A stretch of 64,000 bases of DNA from Anaerolineae bacterium. GTDB lineage: Bacteria > Chloroflexota > Anaerolineae > B4-G1 > DUEL01. The position numbers were made by a program, and so were the translations under genes. Below are positions 16,999 to 25,606 of the stretch, piece by piece. Position 1 is the first letter of the stretch. Each line of letters opens with the position of its first letter. Location of the stretch: the NCBI GenBank assembly GCA_025060135.1, contig JANXCY010000003.1, forward strand, positions 1 to 64,000. The letters are read 5' to 3'. The notes under the pieces were generated by a model that was not told the DNA's origin, searched no databases, and saw only the letters and a list, made by a program, of their open reading frames with translations.

Positions 16999-19620
16999 AT
17001 GAGCCCATCACCGTTGCGCGGCAAGGGCATCTGGGCATGGCTCCGGCCCGATGAACTGGCCCGGGCGGTCCAGATGGCCCGGCAGACCGGTGGGACCCAC
17101 ATCCTCTATAAAGTTGGAGACGCTGGAAGGTACTTTGAGGATTCCGCTCCGGCCGTCCGCCGGATCACGGAGGCTGGTCTGGTTCCCTTTGCCTGGACCT
17201 GGCTCACCCTGGACAATCCCGACCAGGAGGCCCAGGTGGTCCTGCGGGCATTCCAGGACGGTTATCAGGGCTTCGTCTTTGATATGGAAGGTCCCTGTAG
17301 CCGGAAATTTGAGGCGGCCCGGCGATTGGTTCGCGCTCTGAAAGGGAGCACCGTGAACCCGGAGGCTCTCTACCTCTGTTCCTTTCCCAATATCTCTGCC
17401 CACACTGATCTCCCGTATGCGGAGATGCTGGAAATCTGTAAGGGCGGCCTGATGCCGATGGCCTACGGTTCTTTCTTCCCGCCGGGTAACCCCACGCCCT
17501 GGGACGCTCAGGCCCGGCAGGTGATAGATGATTGGACCTACGGGGACTACGAGACCTGGTGTCTCAAATGGGGCTTCCGCCCGCCCCTGTATCCCGTCCT
17601 GGGGCCTTACCACGACGAATACGGCCGCGTGCCGATGGTGCCGGAAGAATTCCGGGTCTGGCTGGACCGGCTGTCCGCCTACAGGCCGACCTTTGTCAGT
17701 TTCTTCACCGCCCGCGCCATCGCGGATACCCTGGTGCCGCTGATCCGGGACTTTGCCCTGGCGGAAGTACCGGTGGAAATGCCGGTCCCGGCGGCTGTAT
17801 GGATCGCTCCCCTGGAGGGAGCGGTCCTCCACGCCCGACCCGATTTTTCCGCTCAGCGGACGCGCGCTCTGATCTACCGGAGTACCGCCGAGGGGGTGGC
17901 CTGGCAGCGCGGTCGCGATGGCCGCCGCTGGCTCCAGGTCCGCACTGCCGATGGCGCGCTGGGCTGGCTTCCGGAAAAACGGGCCGATGGCTCCTCCGCC
18001 TTTGCCCTGGCGGATCCTGGCGCGCCCCCCACGCTGCCCGCGCCGCCCCCCGCTCCGCCGGGCCACCTGACCCATGTCTGGACGACCCAGGAGGTCAACT
18101 TCCGCAGCCAGCCCGTTGTACGTCCGGATACCCTGATTGGACGGCTCTATCCGGGCGCTCGCTTGAAGGTCATAGAGGACCCCGCGCTGGCCTGGCAGAA
18201 ATTGGGCAAGAACCAATGGCTCAACGTCCGGCTGGAGCCGGAGGGGCCGGAGGGCTGGATCGCCGCCTGGTACGTTACCGACCGCGCACCGGTGGCGGAG
18301 GCTCCGCCTCTACCCACCCTCCTGCGCGTCCACAGCCCGGAGGCCGGCTTTCTGAGAATCCGCCAGGGCCCGGGGACGCACACTCCCATCGTCTGGCGCG
18401 TCCCCCATGGCACGATTCTGGAAATTCGGGAAGACCCGCAGCAGGCCCGGGCCAAGGTCGGCCAGGAAGGGCAGTGGATTCGGGTACGCACCCCCAGCCT
18501 TCACGAAGGCTACGCCGCTGCCTGGTATCTCGCTGCCGATGTCCCACCGGATAACCGCCGCCCGGTGGAAGATGCCCCTCTCCCCTTCGGCGAGTGTGCC
18601 TGGATTTTCGGTATTCACGGCGCGGGCGCCGACGAGACCGAGGACTTCCGTTTCCTGTTCCAGGGCTCCGGCAAACGGGGCTGGGTCCTCTTCACTGAGT
18701 CCATCGGTCGCCATCCGGAAAACCTGCGGCCCAACGAGGCCCTGCGGCAGAAACTCTGGGACTGGGCCCGCAGCGGCTTCGGTGTGGTCATTCGTCTCAA
18801 CTATGGCTACGAACCGGCAGGGACGCTCCCCGAGTCCCAGTACTATGAGGCCTTCGCCGCCACCTGTCGGCGCTGGGCCGAACTGTATCTCAAGCGCCCG
18901 GAGGTCCCGCCGTCCCACTACACCTGGGTCCTGGTCATCGGCAACGAACAGAACAACGTCCGGGAGCACCCCGGCGGGGTGGCCGACCCCCGGGAGCACA
19001 TCACGCCGCAACTCTACGCCCGCGCCTTCAACCTGGTCTATCGGGCCATCAAAGAAGTCCTGCCCAACGCAACGGTAGTGCCCGGAGCCGTGGACCCTTA
19101 TAACACCTCCCCTTGGGTCCGGCTGGGCGGCATCCGCTACCGCCCGCTGGCGTATTTCCGGGAAATGCTGGACGGGATCGTGGCGCTGGACGGCTTCGCG
19201 CTCCATACCTACACTCACGGCCCGGTGGTGGACTACATCACCCACCTGCGGCCCTTCACTGACTGGCCCCTCGTTCCCGGCACGGAGCACGAGCACTACT
19301 ACGACTTCCAGGCCTATCGCCCGTTCATTGAGGCCATTCCCCCGAAGTGGCGGGATAAACCCATCTACATCACCGAGACCAACCACTGGACGGTGAACCC
19401 GGACGGGACGGGCCCCAACGGGTGGATCAACCGCAACATCGGCTGGGTACAAGCAGCCTATGCGGAGATTCATCGCTGGAACAGCACCCCCCACGCCCAG
19501 CAGATTCGCTGCCTGCTCCTCTACCGCTGGCAGGGGGACGAGTGGGAAATCCGGACAAAAGACCAGATTCAGGAGGACTTCCGCCAGGCCCTGCGGAACG
19601 ACTACCGGTGGAGGAAATAA
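16999..19620 (+). CDS. Putative glycosidase: N-terminal barrel, three SH3b-like modules, C-terminal clan-A-like hydrolase
   Basis: The 873-residue protein starts at ATG 16999 with AGGAGG 5 bp upstream. Residues ~1-265 resemble a TIM-barrel region (GIWAWLRPDELARAVQMA). Three SH3b-like modules follow: ~270-340, ~355-435 (NFRSQPVVRPDTLIGRLYPG) and ~445-525 (LRIRQGPGTHTPIVWRVP), joined by Pro-rich linkers. Residues ~530-873 form a second barrel-like domain with VLVIGNEQNNV near 648 and PIYITETNHWT near 791. The N-E and later E pair fit the acid/base and nucleophile of clan GH-A enzymes. No signal peptide is visible, odd for a protein with wall-binding modules. It may act on peptidoglycan or another glycan; the exact family is not assigned. 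Confidence 0.75.
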   Translation: MSPSPLRGKGIWAWLRPDELARAVQMARQTGGTHILYKVGDAGRYFEDSAPAVRRITEAGLVPFAWTWLTLDNPDQEAQVVLRAFQDGYQGFVFDMEGPCSRKFEAARRLVRALKGSTVNPEALYLCSFPNISAHTDLPYAEMLEICKGGLMPMAYGSFFPPGNPTPWDAQARQVIDDWTYGDYETWCLKWGFRPPLYPVLGPYHDEYGRVPMVPEEFRVWLDRLSAYRPTFVSFFTARAIADTLVPLIRDFALAEVPVEMPVPAAVWIAPLEGAVLHARPDFSAQRTRALIYRSTAEGVAWQRGRDGRRWLQVRTADGALGWLPEKRADGSSAFALADPGAPPTLPAPPPAPPGHLTHVWTTQEVNFRSQPVVRPDTLIGRLYPGARLKVIEDPALAWQKLGKNQWLNVRLEPEGPEGWIAAWYVTDRAPVAEAPPLPTLLRVHSPEAGFLRIRQGPGTHTPIVWRVPHGTILEIREDPQQARAKVGQEGQWIRVRTPSLHEGYAAAWYLAADVPPDNRRPVEDAPLPFGECAWIFGIHGAGADETEDFRFLFQGSGKRGWVLFTESIGRHPENLRPNEALRQKLWDWARSGFGVVIRLNYGYEPAGTLPESQYYEAFAATCRRWAELYLKRPEVPPSHYTWVLVIGNEQNNVREHPGGVADPREHITPQLYARAFNLVYRAIKEVLPNATVVPGAVDPYNTSPWVRLGGIRYRPLAYFREMLDGIVALDGFALHTYTHGPVVDYITHLRPFTDWPLVPGTEHEHYYDFQAYRPFIEAIPPKWRDKPIYITETNHWTVNPDGTGPNGWINRNIGWVQAAYAEIHRWNSTPHAQQIRCLLLYRWQGDEWEIRTKDQIQEDFRQALRNDYRWRK

Positions 19621-19622
19621 CG

Positions 19623-19680
19623 CGTAGCGCGGGCTGTTAGCCTGCTCCCGCCGGTCTGGCGGCCTGCGCCCTTAAGGCCC
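19623..19680. repeat. Palindromic GTAGCGCxGGC repeat after the glycosidase gene
   Basis: GTAGCGCGGGCTGTTAGCCTGC at 19623-19644 followed by GGCCTGCGCC near 19661 is another copy of the repeat family seen at 5903, 23467 and 50668. It starts 2 bp after the stop codon of the preceding gene. Confidence 0.6.
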
Positions 19681-19704
19681 CAACTTGTAGTTGAGAGTAG
19701 ACCA

Positions 19705-20091
19705 ATGAAAGTATTTTCATGGCCTGTCGCGGCTTTGGTCATCATTACACTGGCAATAGCGCTTTTCTCCGCACCGACAACATTTGAAGGGCCCGTTCTC
19801 ATACCCATCAGCGCAGGTCATGCTCTCTCAATCTTGGACTCTTTTGCTGTCATCGTGTTGTTGATAGGTATGGCTTGGCTTTACGGTGGTTTGTGGCAAC
19901 GCCGTGAGCGGCTTTATTGTTCCATTTGCCGGTCGCCGATTATAGGCGGTGTGGTCATATTTTGCGCGGGCGTTGGGCTGGGTCTTCTGATTGCCTCGGC
20001 CTTCTCGTTCTTCTTCTGGTGGTGGGCGGTGGGTGCGGTTCTTTTCGGAGCGATGATCATCGTGGCCCTGGCAAGTGCCATGCAGACGTGA
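19705..20091 (+). CDS. Small integral membrane protein, unknown function
   Basis: The 128-residue protein begins with a membrane segment (VAALVIITLAIALFSA). Three more follow: LDSFAVIVLLIGMAWLYGGL, a Gly-rich segment near 80-100, and WWWAVGAVLFGAMIIVALA. A CSIC pair sits in the loop between helices two and three and might bind metal. I do not recognise the family. The region is clearly AT-richer than the genes on both sides and is flanked by repeats, which suggests acquisition. No strong Shine-Dalgarno is visible; the gene may still be real because the frame is open throughout and the hydropathy pattern is regular. Confidence 0.55.
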   Translation: MKVFSWPVAALVIITLAIALFSAPTTFEGPVLIPISAGHALSILDSFAVIVLLIGMAWLYGGLWQRRERLYCSICRSPIIGGVVIFCAGVGLGLLIASAFSFFFWWWAVGAVLFGAMIIVALASAMQT

Positions 20092-20355
20092 AACCATCCC
20101 CGTGTAGTTCACACGAACAAAAGGCAGACTAACCCACGCATCCAGCCGACGCCGCCGAAGGCAGCGCGGCTGATCTCGTCTGCGTTTATCCCCGTCCGAT
20201 TTCCGGTGAGGTCTAATGATTCCAGTGAGCAGGCTCATTGGGCGACGCGAACGGTGGCGCAGTTGAACATATCGTAGCGCGCTTGAGTTTTGACCAGCCA
20301 ACGGGCTTGGGGTGGCTGCGCTGCGAAATTCTTGCTGCTTCCTGGAGGGGAACCT
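20092..20355. other. Intergenic region with a dispersed repeat module
   Basis: This 264-bp gap holds TCCGATTTCCGGTGAGG at 20195-20211, related to the modules at 3326 and 9730, preceded by a CTGCGTTTATCCC tract of the 'tctgcgtttatc' intergenic type. A Shine-Dalgarno (GGAGGGG, 20344-20350) precedes the next gene. Nothing else is supported. Confidence 0.45.
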
Positions 20356-21420
20356 ATGAAGCGCATGTTGGGACGTTCTGGGATTGAGGTCAGTGCTCTC
20401 GGACTGGGATGCTGGGCCATCGGCGGCCCGTTCTGGGCCGGAGCGATTCCCCTGGGCTGGGGCCAGGTGGACGACAATGAGTCCATCAGGGCCATTCATG
20501 CTGCCCTGGACCTGGGGATCAACTTTTTTGATACGGCCAATGTCTACGGCGCGGGCCACAGCGAGCGGATTCTGGGGCGGGCTTTGGCGGGTCGCCGCTC
20601 CCAGGTGGTGATCGCCACCAAGTTCAACGCCGTCTTTGACGAGGAGACCCGCCAGGTGCTCGGCGCCGATGCTTCGCCGGAGGGTATCCGGCGGGCCTGC
20701 GAGGACTCGCTGCGCCGTCTGAACACCGACTACATCGACCTCTACCAGTTCCACGATAACACCTATCCGGCAGACCAGGCTGAACCGGTGCGTGAGACCC
20801 TGGAGGAACTGGTCCGAGAGGGCAAGATTCGCTTCTACGGTTGGAGCACCGACTTCCCGGACCGGGCGGAAGTTTTTGCCCGGGGACCGCACTGTACGGC
20901 GATCCAGTTTCAACTCAACGTGCTGGACGACAATCCAGCCGTTATCGCTATCTGTGAACAGTACAACCTGGCTGCCATCAATCGCGGCCCTCTGGCGATG
21001 GGTCTGCTGACCGGCAAGTATACCCGGGAGACGCGCGTCTCGGCGGACGACGTGCGCGGGGAGAAGAGCCCGGAATGGATGCGGTATTTCCGGAACGGTC
21101 GGCCCAGTCCGGAGTGGCTGGCGAAGGTGGAAGCCGTTCGGGACATCCTGACCAGCGGCGGTCGGACCCTGGCTCAGGGGGCACTGGCCTGGCTCTGGGC
21201 ACGCAGCCCGCAGAACATTCCCATCCCCGGCTTCCGGACCGTTGATCAGGTTCGGGAGAACGCCGCTGCCATGCAGTTCGGCCCCCTGACTCCGGAGCAG
21301 ATGCGGGAAATAGATACCATTTTAGGAAGGGCACAGGAGTCGGAGTCCCCCGGTGAATCGGTCCCTCTATCCGGTAGCGGAAGGGCTCCGCTATTCCCTG
21401 TTCCAGAGTCTCTACAGTGA
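20356..21420 (+). CDS. Aldo/keto reductase
   Basis: The 354-residue (beta/alpha)8 NAD(P)H-dependent oxidoreductase has the four catalytic residues: Asp in FFDTANVYG, Tyr in the same segment, Lys in VVIATKFNA (~75), and His in LYQFHDNTYP (~125). The C-terminal cofactor region contains NIPIPGFRTVDQVREN. It reduces an aldehyde or ketone, or acts on a sugar; the YajO/Tas-like subgroup is most similar by eye. I used the ATG at 20356 behind GGAGGGG instead of the in-frame ATG at 20290. It appears monocistronic; the helicase gene begins about 70 bp later. Confidence 0.9.
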   Translation: MKRMLGRSGIEVSALGLGCWAIGGPFWAGAIPLGWGQVDDNESIRAIHAALDLGINFFDTANVYGAGHSERILGRALAGRRSQVVIATKFNAVFDEETRQVLGADASPEGIRRACEDSLRRLNTDYIDLYQFHDNTYPADQAEPVRETLEELVREGKIRFYGWSTDFPDRAEVFARGPHCTAIQFQLNVLDDNPAVIAICEQYNLAAINRGPLAMGLLTGKYTRETRVSADDVRGEKSPEWMRYFRNGRPSPEWLAKVEAVRDILTSGGRTLAQGALAWLWARSPQNIPIPGFRTVDQVRENAAAMQFGPLTPEQMREIDTILGRAQESESPGESVPLSGSGRAPLFPVPESLQ

Positions 21421-21489
21421 ATGCTCTCGCCACTCCGTGGACCCTTCCGCAGGGGTCAGGGATAGAGTGGAATCCGCCATGTGCCAGGG

Positions 21490-23745
21490 ATGGCTGACGT
21501 CTTGAAAGGCCTCAACCCCCAGCAACAAAAAGCCGTCACCGCGTCGGACGGGCCGGTGCTGGTCCTGGCCGGCCCCGGCTCCGGCAAAACGCGCGTCCTC
21601 ACCCACCGCGTCTCCTGGTTGGTGCTGGAGCGGGACGTGCCCCCCTGGCGCATCATGGCCGTTACCTTCACCAACAAGGCCGCCCGGGAGATGCGGGAGC
21701 GGCTGGAACGACAACTGGGCGTCTCCCGCGCCGCCGAACTGACCCTGGGCACCTTCCACGCCACCTGCGCCCGCATCCTCCGCCGCGATGGCGAAACCAT
21801 TGGCATCCCCCGCAATTACGTCATCTTTGACACCGAAGACCAGGTCGCCCTGGTCCGCCAGGTCCTCAAAGACCTGAACCTGGACGAAAAACGCTACACG
21901 CCCGCCGCCGTCCACGCCGTCATTTCCAGAGCCAAGAACGAACTGATCGGCCCCGGGTCGTTCCAGCCCGCCTCGTACTTTGAAGAAGTGGCCCGTCGGG
22001 TATACGAACAGTACCAGGAACGGTTGCGGGCCAACAACGGCTTAGATTTTGACGACCTGCTCATGGAGACAGTCCGCCTCTTCCGGGAGGCCCCTCAGGT
22101 CCTGGCCCGCTACCAGGAACGGTACCTCCACATCCTGGTGGACGAGTTCCAGGACACCAACATGGCGCAGTACGTCCTCCTGCGGCAACTGGCGGCCCGC
22201 CACCGCAACCTCTTCGTCGTCGCCGACGAGGACCAGTCCATCTACCGCTGGCGCGGCGCCGACTACCGCAACATCTCCCGTCTGCGGGAAGATTACCCCG
22301 ACCTGGCGACCTACCTGCTGGAGCAGAATTACCGCTCCACCCAGACGATTCTGGACGTCGCCCAGGCCATTATCCGCCACAATCCCAACCGCACTCCGAA
22401 GCGGCTCTTCACCGACCGGGGCCATGGGCCCAAAGTCGTCATCCACGAAGCCTACGACCCGGACGAAGAGGCCCAGTACGTGGTGGATACCATCGCGCGC
22501 CTGGTACTGGCGGGCGATGCGCAGCCAGGCGACTGCGCCGTTATGTACCGGACCAACGCCCAGTCCCGCGCGCTGGAAGAGGCCTTCATCCGGGCGGGCC
22601 TCCCCTACCGGCTCGTGGGCGCCACCCGCTTCTACGCCCGCCGGGAGATCAAAGACCTGCTGGCCTTCCTGCGGGTCGTTCACAACCCCGCCGACTCCGC
22701 CAGCCTCCTGCGCATCCTGAACGTCCCCCCACGCGGCATCGGCACCCAGACCGCCCAGGTTCTGGAAGACGCCGCGCGCGCCCGGGGGGTCCCCGTCTGG
22801 CAGATTATTGAGGAAGTGGCCGGATCGCGGGATCACCCTCCCCTCCTCTCCGGCCGCGCCCGGACCGCTGTGGCCGCCTTCCACCGCATGGTCAGCCGCT
22901 GGATAGAAATGGCCGATGCACCCCCGGCTGACCTGATAGACCGGGTCATCGCCGACACCGGCTACGAGGCCTACATCCGGGAGGTAGGACAGGCGGATAG
23001 CCCGTATGCGGACAGCCTGCGCCGCGAGGGCGAGGAGCGCTGGGAGAACATCCAGGAATTGCGCCTGGTCGCCACTCAGTACGCCGACGCCTCCCTCACC
23101 GACTTCCTGGCCGACGTCGCCCTGGTCTCCGACGTGGACAACCTGACCAACGGCGTCAATGCCCCCACCCTGCTCACCCTCCACAGCGCCAAAGGGCTGG
23201 AGTTCCCCGTTGTTTTCATCGTCGGCCTGGAAGAGGGATTGCTCCCCCATATCCGCTCGCTGGACGACCCCGAGGCCCTGGCCGAGGAGCGGCGGCTGAT
23301 GTACGTGGGCGTGACCCGGGCGAAGGAACGGCTTTTCCTCACCCATGCCTTCCGCCGGGCCCGTCGGGGCGATTATGAGCCGAACGTCCCCAGCCGCTTC
23401 CTGGCGGACATCCCCGAAGCGCTGGCAGAGGGCAAACGGCAACGGAAGTCCTCCGGCCGGGATGTAGCGCAGGCTGACGGCCTGCGCCCCATGCAGGCTG
23501 ACAGTCTGCGCCCCATGCAGGCTGACAGTCTGCGCCCCATGCAGGCTGAAAGCCTGCCTTACCGCGTCGGCGATTGGGTGGAGCATCCGACCTTCGGCCC
23601 GGGCATCGTCGTCGCTGTCCGCCCCCACGGCGACGAGGCGGAGGTTACCGTCATCTTTGAACGGGTGGGCCTCAAGCGCATCCTGAGCAGTTACCTGAAA
23701 AGAAGAGAAAACCACGAAGACGCGAAGACACGAAGAAAAGGTTGA
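21490..23745 (+). CDS. UvrD/PcrA-type superfamily 1A DNA helicase
   Basis: The 751-residue helicase unwinds DNA 3'-5' in repair and replication. Motifs: Walker A GPGSGKTRVLT near 28, Ia TFTNKAAREM, II LVDEFQDTN near 220, III ADEDQSIYRWRGAD, IV LEQNYRSTQTI, V TLHSAKGLEFPVVFIVGLEE near 565, VI EERRLMYVGVTRAKERLFL near 600. Two oddities lie at the C-terminus. An 8-residue repeat (MQADSLRP, about residues 660-690) comes from a dispersed DNA repeat inserted in frame, before the Tudor-like tail RVGDWVEHPTFGPG. The last 15 residues and stop codon are encoded by another repeat. A GTG at 21481 in frame is an alternative start; ATG 21490 fits the family better. Confidence 0.92.
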   Translation: MADVLKGLNPQQQKAVTASDGPVLVLAGPGSGKTRVLTHRVSWLVLERDVPPWRIMAVTFTNKAAREMRERLERQLGVSRAAELTLGTFHATCARILRRDGETIGIPRNYVIFDTEDQVALVRQVLKDLNLDEKRYTPAAVHAVISRAKNELIGPGSFQPASYFEEVARRVYEQYQERLRANNGLDFDDLLMETVRLFREAPQVLARYQERYLHILVDEFQDTNMAQYVLLRQLAARHRNLFVVADEDQSIYRWRGADYRNISRLREDYPDLATYLLEQNYRSTQTILDVAQAIIRHNPNRTPKRLFTDRGHGPKVVIHEAYDPDEEAQYVVDTIARLVLAGDAQPGDCAVMYRTNAQSRALEEAFIRAGLPYRLVGATRFYARREIKDLLAFLRVVHNPADSASLLRILNVPPRGIGTQTAQVLEDAARARGVPVWQIIEEVAGSRDHPPLLSGRARTAVAAFHRMVSRWIEMADAPPADLIDRVIADTGYEAYIREVGQADSPYADSLRREGEERWENIQELRLVATQYADASLTDFLADVALVSDVDNLTNGVNAPTLLTLHSAKGLEFPVVFIVGLEEGLLPHIRSLDDPEALAEERRLMYVGVTRAKERLFLTHAFRRARRGDYEPNVPSRFLADIPEALAEGKRQRKSSGRDVAQADGLRPMQADSLRPMQADSLRPMQAESLPYRVGDWVEHPTFGPGIVVAVRPHGDEAEVTVIFERVGLKRILSSYLKRRENHEDAKTRRKG
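23467..23561. repeat. In-frame 24-bp repeat inside the helicase gene
   Basis: Four units of 24 bp (23467, 23491, 23515, 23539) vary around ATGCAGGCTGACAGTCTGCG plus CCCC. Each is internally palindromic (CAGGCTG/CAGTCTG) and belongs to the family found in intergenic DNA at 19623 and 50668. In protein the units read ADGLRP, MQADSLRP, MQADSLRP, MQAESLPY. Confidence 0.85.
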
Positions 23746-23814
23746 TTGTTAATTGTTAATTTTTAATTGTTAATTTCACTCTTCGTGTTCTTTGTGCCTT
23801 TGTGTCTTCGTGGT
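23711..23814. repeat. Inverted repeat element at the helicase/nnr junction
   Basis: Arms of the 'accacgaagacacgaag' type lie at 23711-23735 and, inverted, at 23781-23814. A TTAATTGTTAA tract occurs three times between them. The left arm encodes the helicase C-terminus NHEDAKTRR; the right arm ends 24 bp before the next start codon. Related arms occur at 29453-29536. Confidence 0.8.
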
Positions 23815-23837
23815 GAAAAACCTTCCGGAGAGGAACG

Positions 23838-25511
23838 ATGAAAGTGGTTACCGTTGCCCAGATGCGGGCCATTGAGGCCGCGTCCGACGCCGCTGGCCAC
23901 ACCTACGCGGCGATGATGGAGCGGGCCGGTCGGGCGGTCGCCCAGGCACTGCAAGCCCGCCAGGACGTGAAGAAAAAGCGGGTGCTGGTCCTGGTCGGTC
24001 CGGGCAACAACGGCGGCGATGGCCTCGTCGCCGCGCGCTACCTGGCCCAGGCCGGCGCTGAGGTGGCCTGCTACCTCACCCGCCCGCGCGACCCCCAGAC
24101 CGACGAGAATTTCCGCCGACTGCAGGAACTGCGGGTCTTCTGCACGGGCGCCGACGCCGACCCGGATTTCCGTCGGCTCCGGCAACTGGCCTCCGGTGCG
24201 GACGTCGTCATCGACGCGCTGCTGGGCACCGGCGCGGCCCTGCCCCTGAAAGGGACCATTGCCCAGGTCCTGGAGACTGTTGGCGAAATCCTGCGGGGGC
24301 GGGCCGCTCCCCGACCGCCGGAATGGGTGCGAGTCGGCGGCATCCCCGAGCCCATTCCCGAAACCCGTCCCCTGGTGGTGGCGGTGGATGGCCCCAGCGG
24401 GATGGACTTTGACACCGGCGCGCTGGACCCGGTTGCCCTCCCCGCCGACCTGACCATTACTTTTGCATACCCGAAAACGGGCCACTTTCGTTTCCCCGGC
24501 GCGGCCGCGCTGGGCGAACTGGTCGTGGCCGATATTGGCACCGACCCGGCCCTGGCCGCCGACGTGGACCTGGAAGTGGTAACGCCGGAGATGGTGCGCG
24601 GCTGGCTTCCGCCTCGTCCGCCGGATGCCCATAAGGGAACCTTCGGACGGGCGCTCATTGTCGCCGGGTCGGCCAACTATACCGGCGCGGCCCGCCTGGC
24701 GGGAGCCGCCGCCGTCCGCGCCGGGGCCGGCCTGGTAACAGTGGCCCTGCCTGCGTCCATTCACAGCGCCGTCGCGGCCACCCTCTCCGAGGCCACCTAC
24801 CTGCTCCTGCCCCACGAACTGGGCGTCCTGGCGGAGCCCGCCGTGGAGGTCCTGGCTGAACAGGCAGGCCGGTACGATGCCATGCTCCTGGGCCCGGGCC
24901 TGGGCCAGGAGAAAGAGACGGTGGAATTTCTGACCGCGCTCCTGCGCGGACGGGAGCGGCGCGCAGTGGGATTCCTGCGCACCGAAGAGACCACCGTCCA
25001 GCCGATTCCGCTCCCGCCGCTGGTGGTGGATGCGGACGGGCTGAACCTGCTGGCCCGGATGGACGGATGGCCCGTGCGCCTGCCTCCGGCGAGTATCCTG
25101 ACCCCGCATCCGGGGGAAATGGCGCGGCTGATGGGAGCGTCGGTGGCCGATGTGCAGGCGGACCGGGTGGGAGTGGCCCGGCAGAAGGCGCGGGAATGGG
25201 GGCATGTGGTGGTCCTGAAAGGGGCATTCACGGTGGTGGCGGCTCCGGATGGGCGAACGGTGATAGAGCCGTTCGCCAACCCCGCGCTGGCGACGGGGGG
25301 AACAGGGGACGTTCTGGCGGGGGTGATCGTGGCGCTGCGGGCTCAGGGGCTGGGCCCTTTTGAGGCAGCGGCGGCGGGGGTCTACCTGCACGGCCTGGCG
25401 GGGGAACTGGCCCGAAGGCGAGTGGGCCCAGCGGGCGTTGCCGCCGGAGACCTGGTACCGCTGATCCCGGAGGCGATGTTGGTGCTGCGAGGGGAAAAGA
25501 ATAGGGATTGA
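23838..25511 (+). CDS. nnr: Bifunctional NAD(P)HX epimerase / ADP-dependent NAD(P)HX dehydratase
   Basis: The 557-residue protein repairs hydrated NADH/NADPH. Residues ~1-225 are the NnrE (YjeF-N) epimerase, with LVGPGNNGGDGLVAARYL near 55 and ADVVIDALLGTGAALP. Residues ~235-557 are the NnrD (ribokinase-like) dehydratase: KGTFGRALIVAGSANYTGAA near 265, SILTPHPGEMARLMG near 420, and the catalytic ATGGTGDVLAGVI near 485. Length and order match bacterial fused Nnr. A GGAG sequence precedes the ATG. It follows the helicase gene but is separated by an inverted repeat, so co-transcription is uncertain. A likely extra insert near 375-395 (GRERRAVGFLRTEE) lengthens the dehydratase slightly. Confidence 0.93.
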   Translation: MKVVTVAQMRAIEAASDAAGHTYAAMMERAGRAVAQALQARQDVKKKRVLVLVGPGNNGGDGLVAARYLAQAGAEVACYLTRPRDPQTDENFRRLQELRVFCTGADADPDFRRLRQLASGADVVIDALLGTGAALPLKGTIAQVLETVGEILRGRAAPRPPEWVRVGGIPEPIPETRPLVVAVDGPSGMDFDTGALDPVALPADLTITFAYPKTGHFRFPGAAALGELVVADIGTDPALAADVDLEVVTPEMVRGWLPPRPPDAHKGTFGRALIVAGSANYTGAARLAGAAAVRAGAGLVTVALPASIHSAVAATLSEATYLLLPHELGVLAEPAVEVLAEQAGRYDAMLLGPGLGQEKETVEFLTALLRGRERRAVGFLRTEETTVQPIPLPPLVVDADGLNLLARMDGWPVRLPPASILTPHPGEMARLMGASVADVQADRVGVARQKAREWGHVVVLKGAFTVVAAPDGRTVIEPFANPALATGGTGDVLAGVIVALRAQGLGPFEAAAAGVYLHGLAGELARRRVGPAGVAAGDLVPLIPEAMLVLRGEKNRD

Positions 25512-25606
25512 CGTTTACGGTAACCTCAGGTAGCCGCAGCCGTCAATCCCTCCCGATCAACGCAGACCCAGTGAGCGATGCACCGGTCATCGCCCACCGG
25601 GGATTT

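Noticed and set aside
20235-20495. Short minus-strand frame ending RYDMFNCATVRVAQ
   Set aside because: The C-terminal 25 residues looked protein-like, but the frame overlaps the conserved start of the aldo/keto reductase and I could not place it in a family.
23467-23561. Possible CRISPR-like array
   Set aside because: Direct 24-bp units have no spacers, lie within a coding frame, and no cas genes are near.
22042-23715. A 557-codon frame antisense to the helicase
   Set aside because: All seven helicase motifs are on the plus strand; the antisense protein is Gly/Val/Asp/Gln-rich and motif-free.
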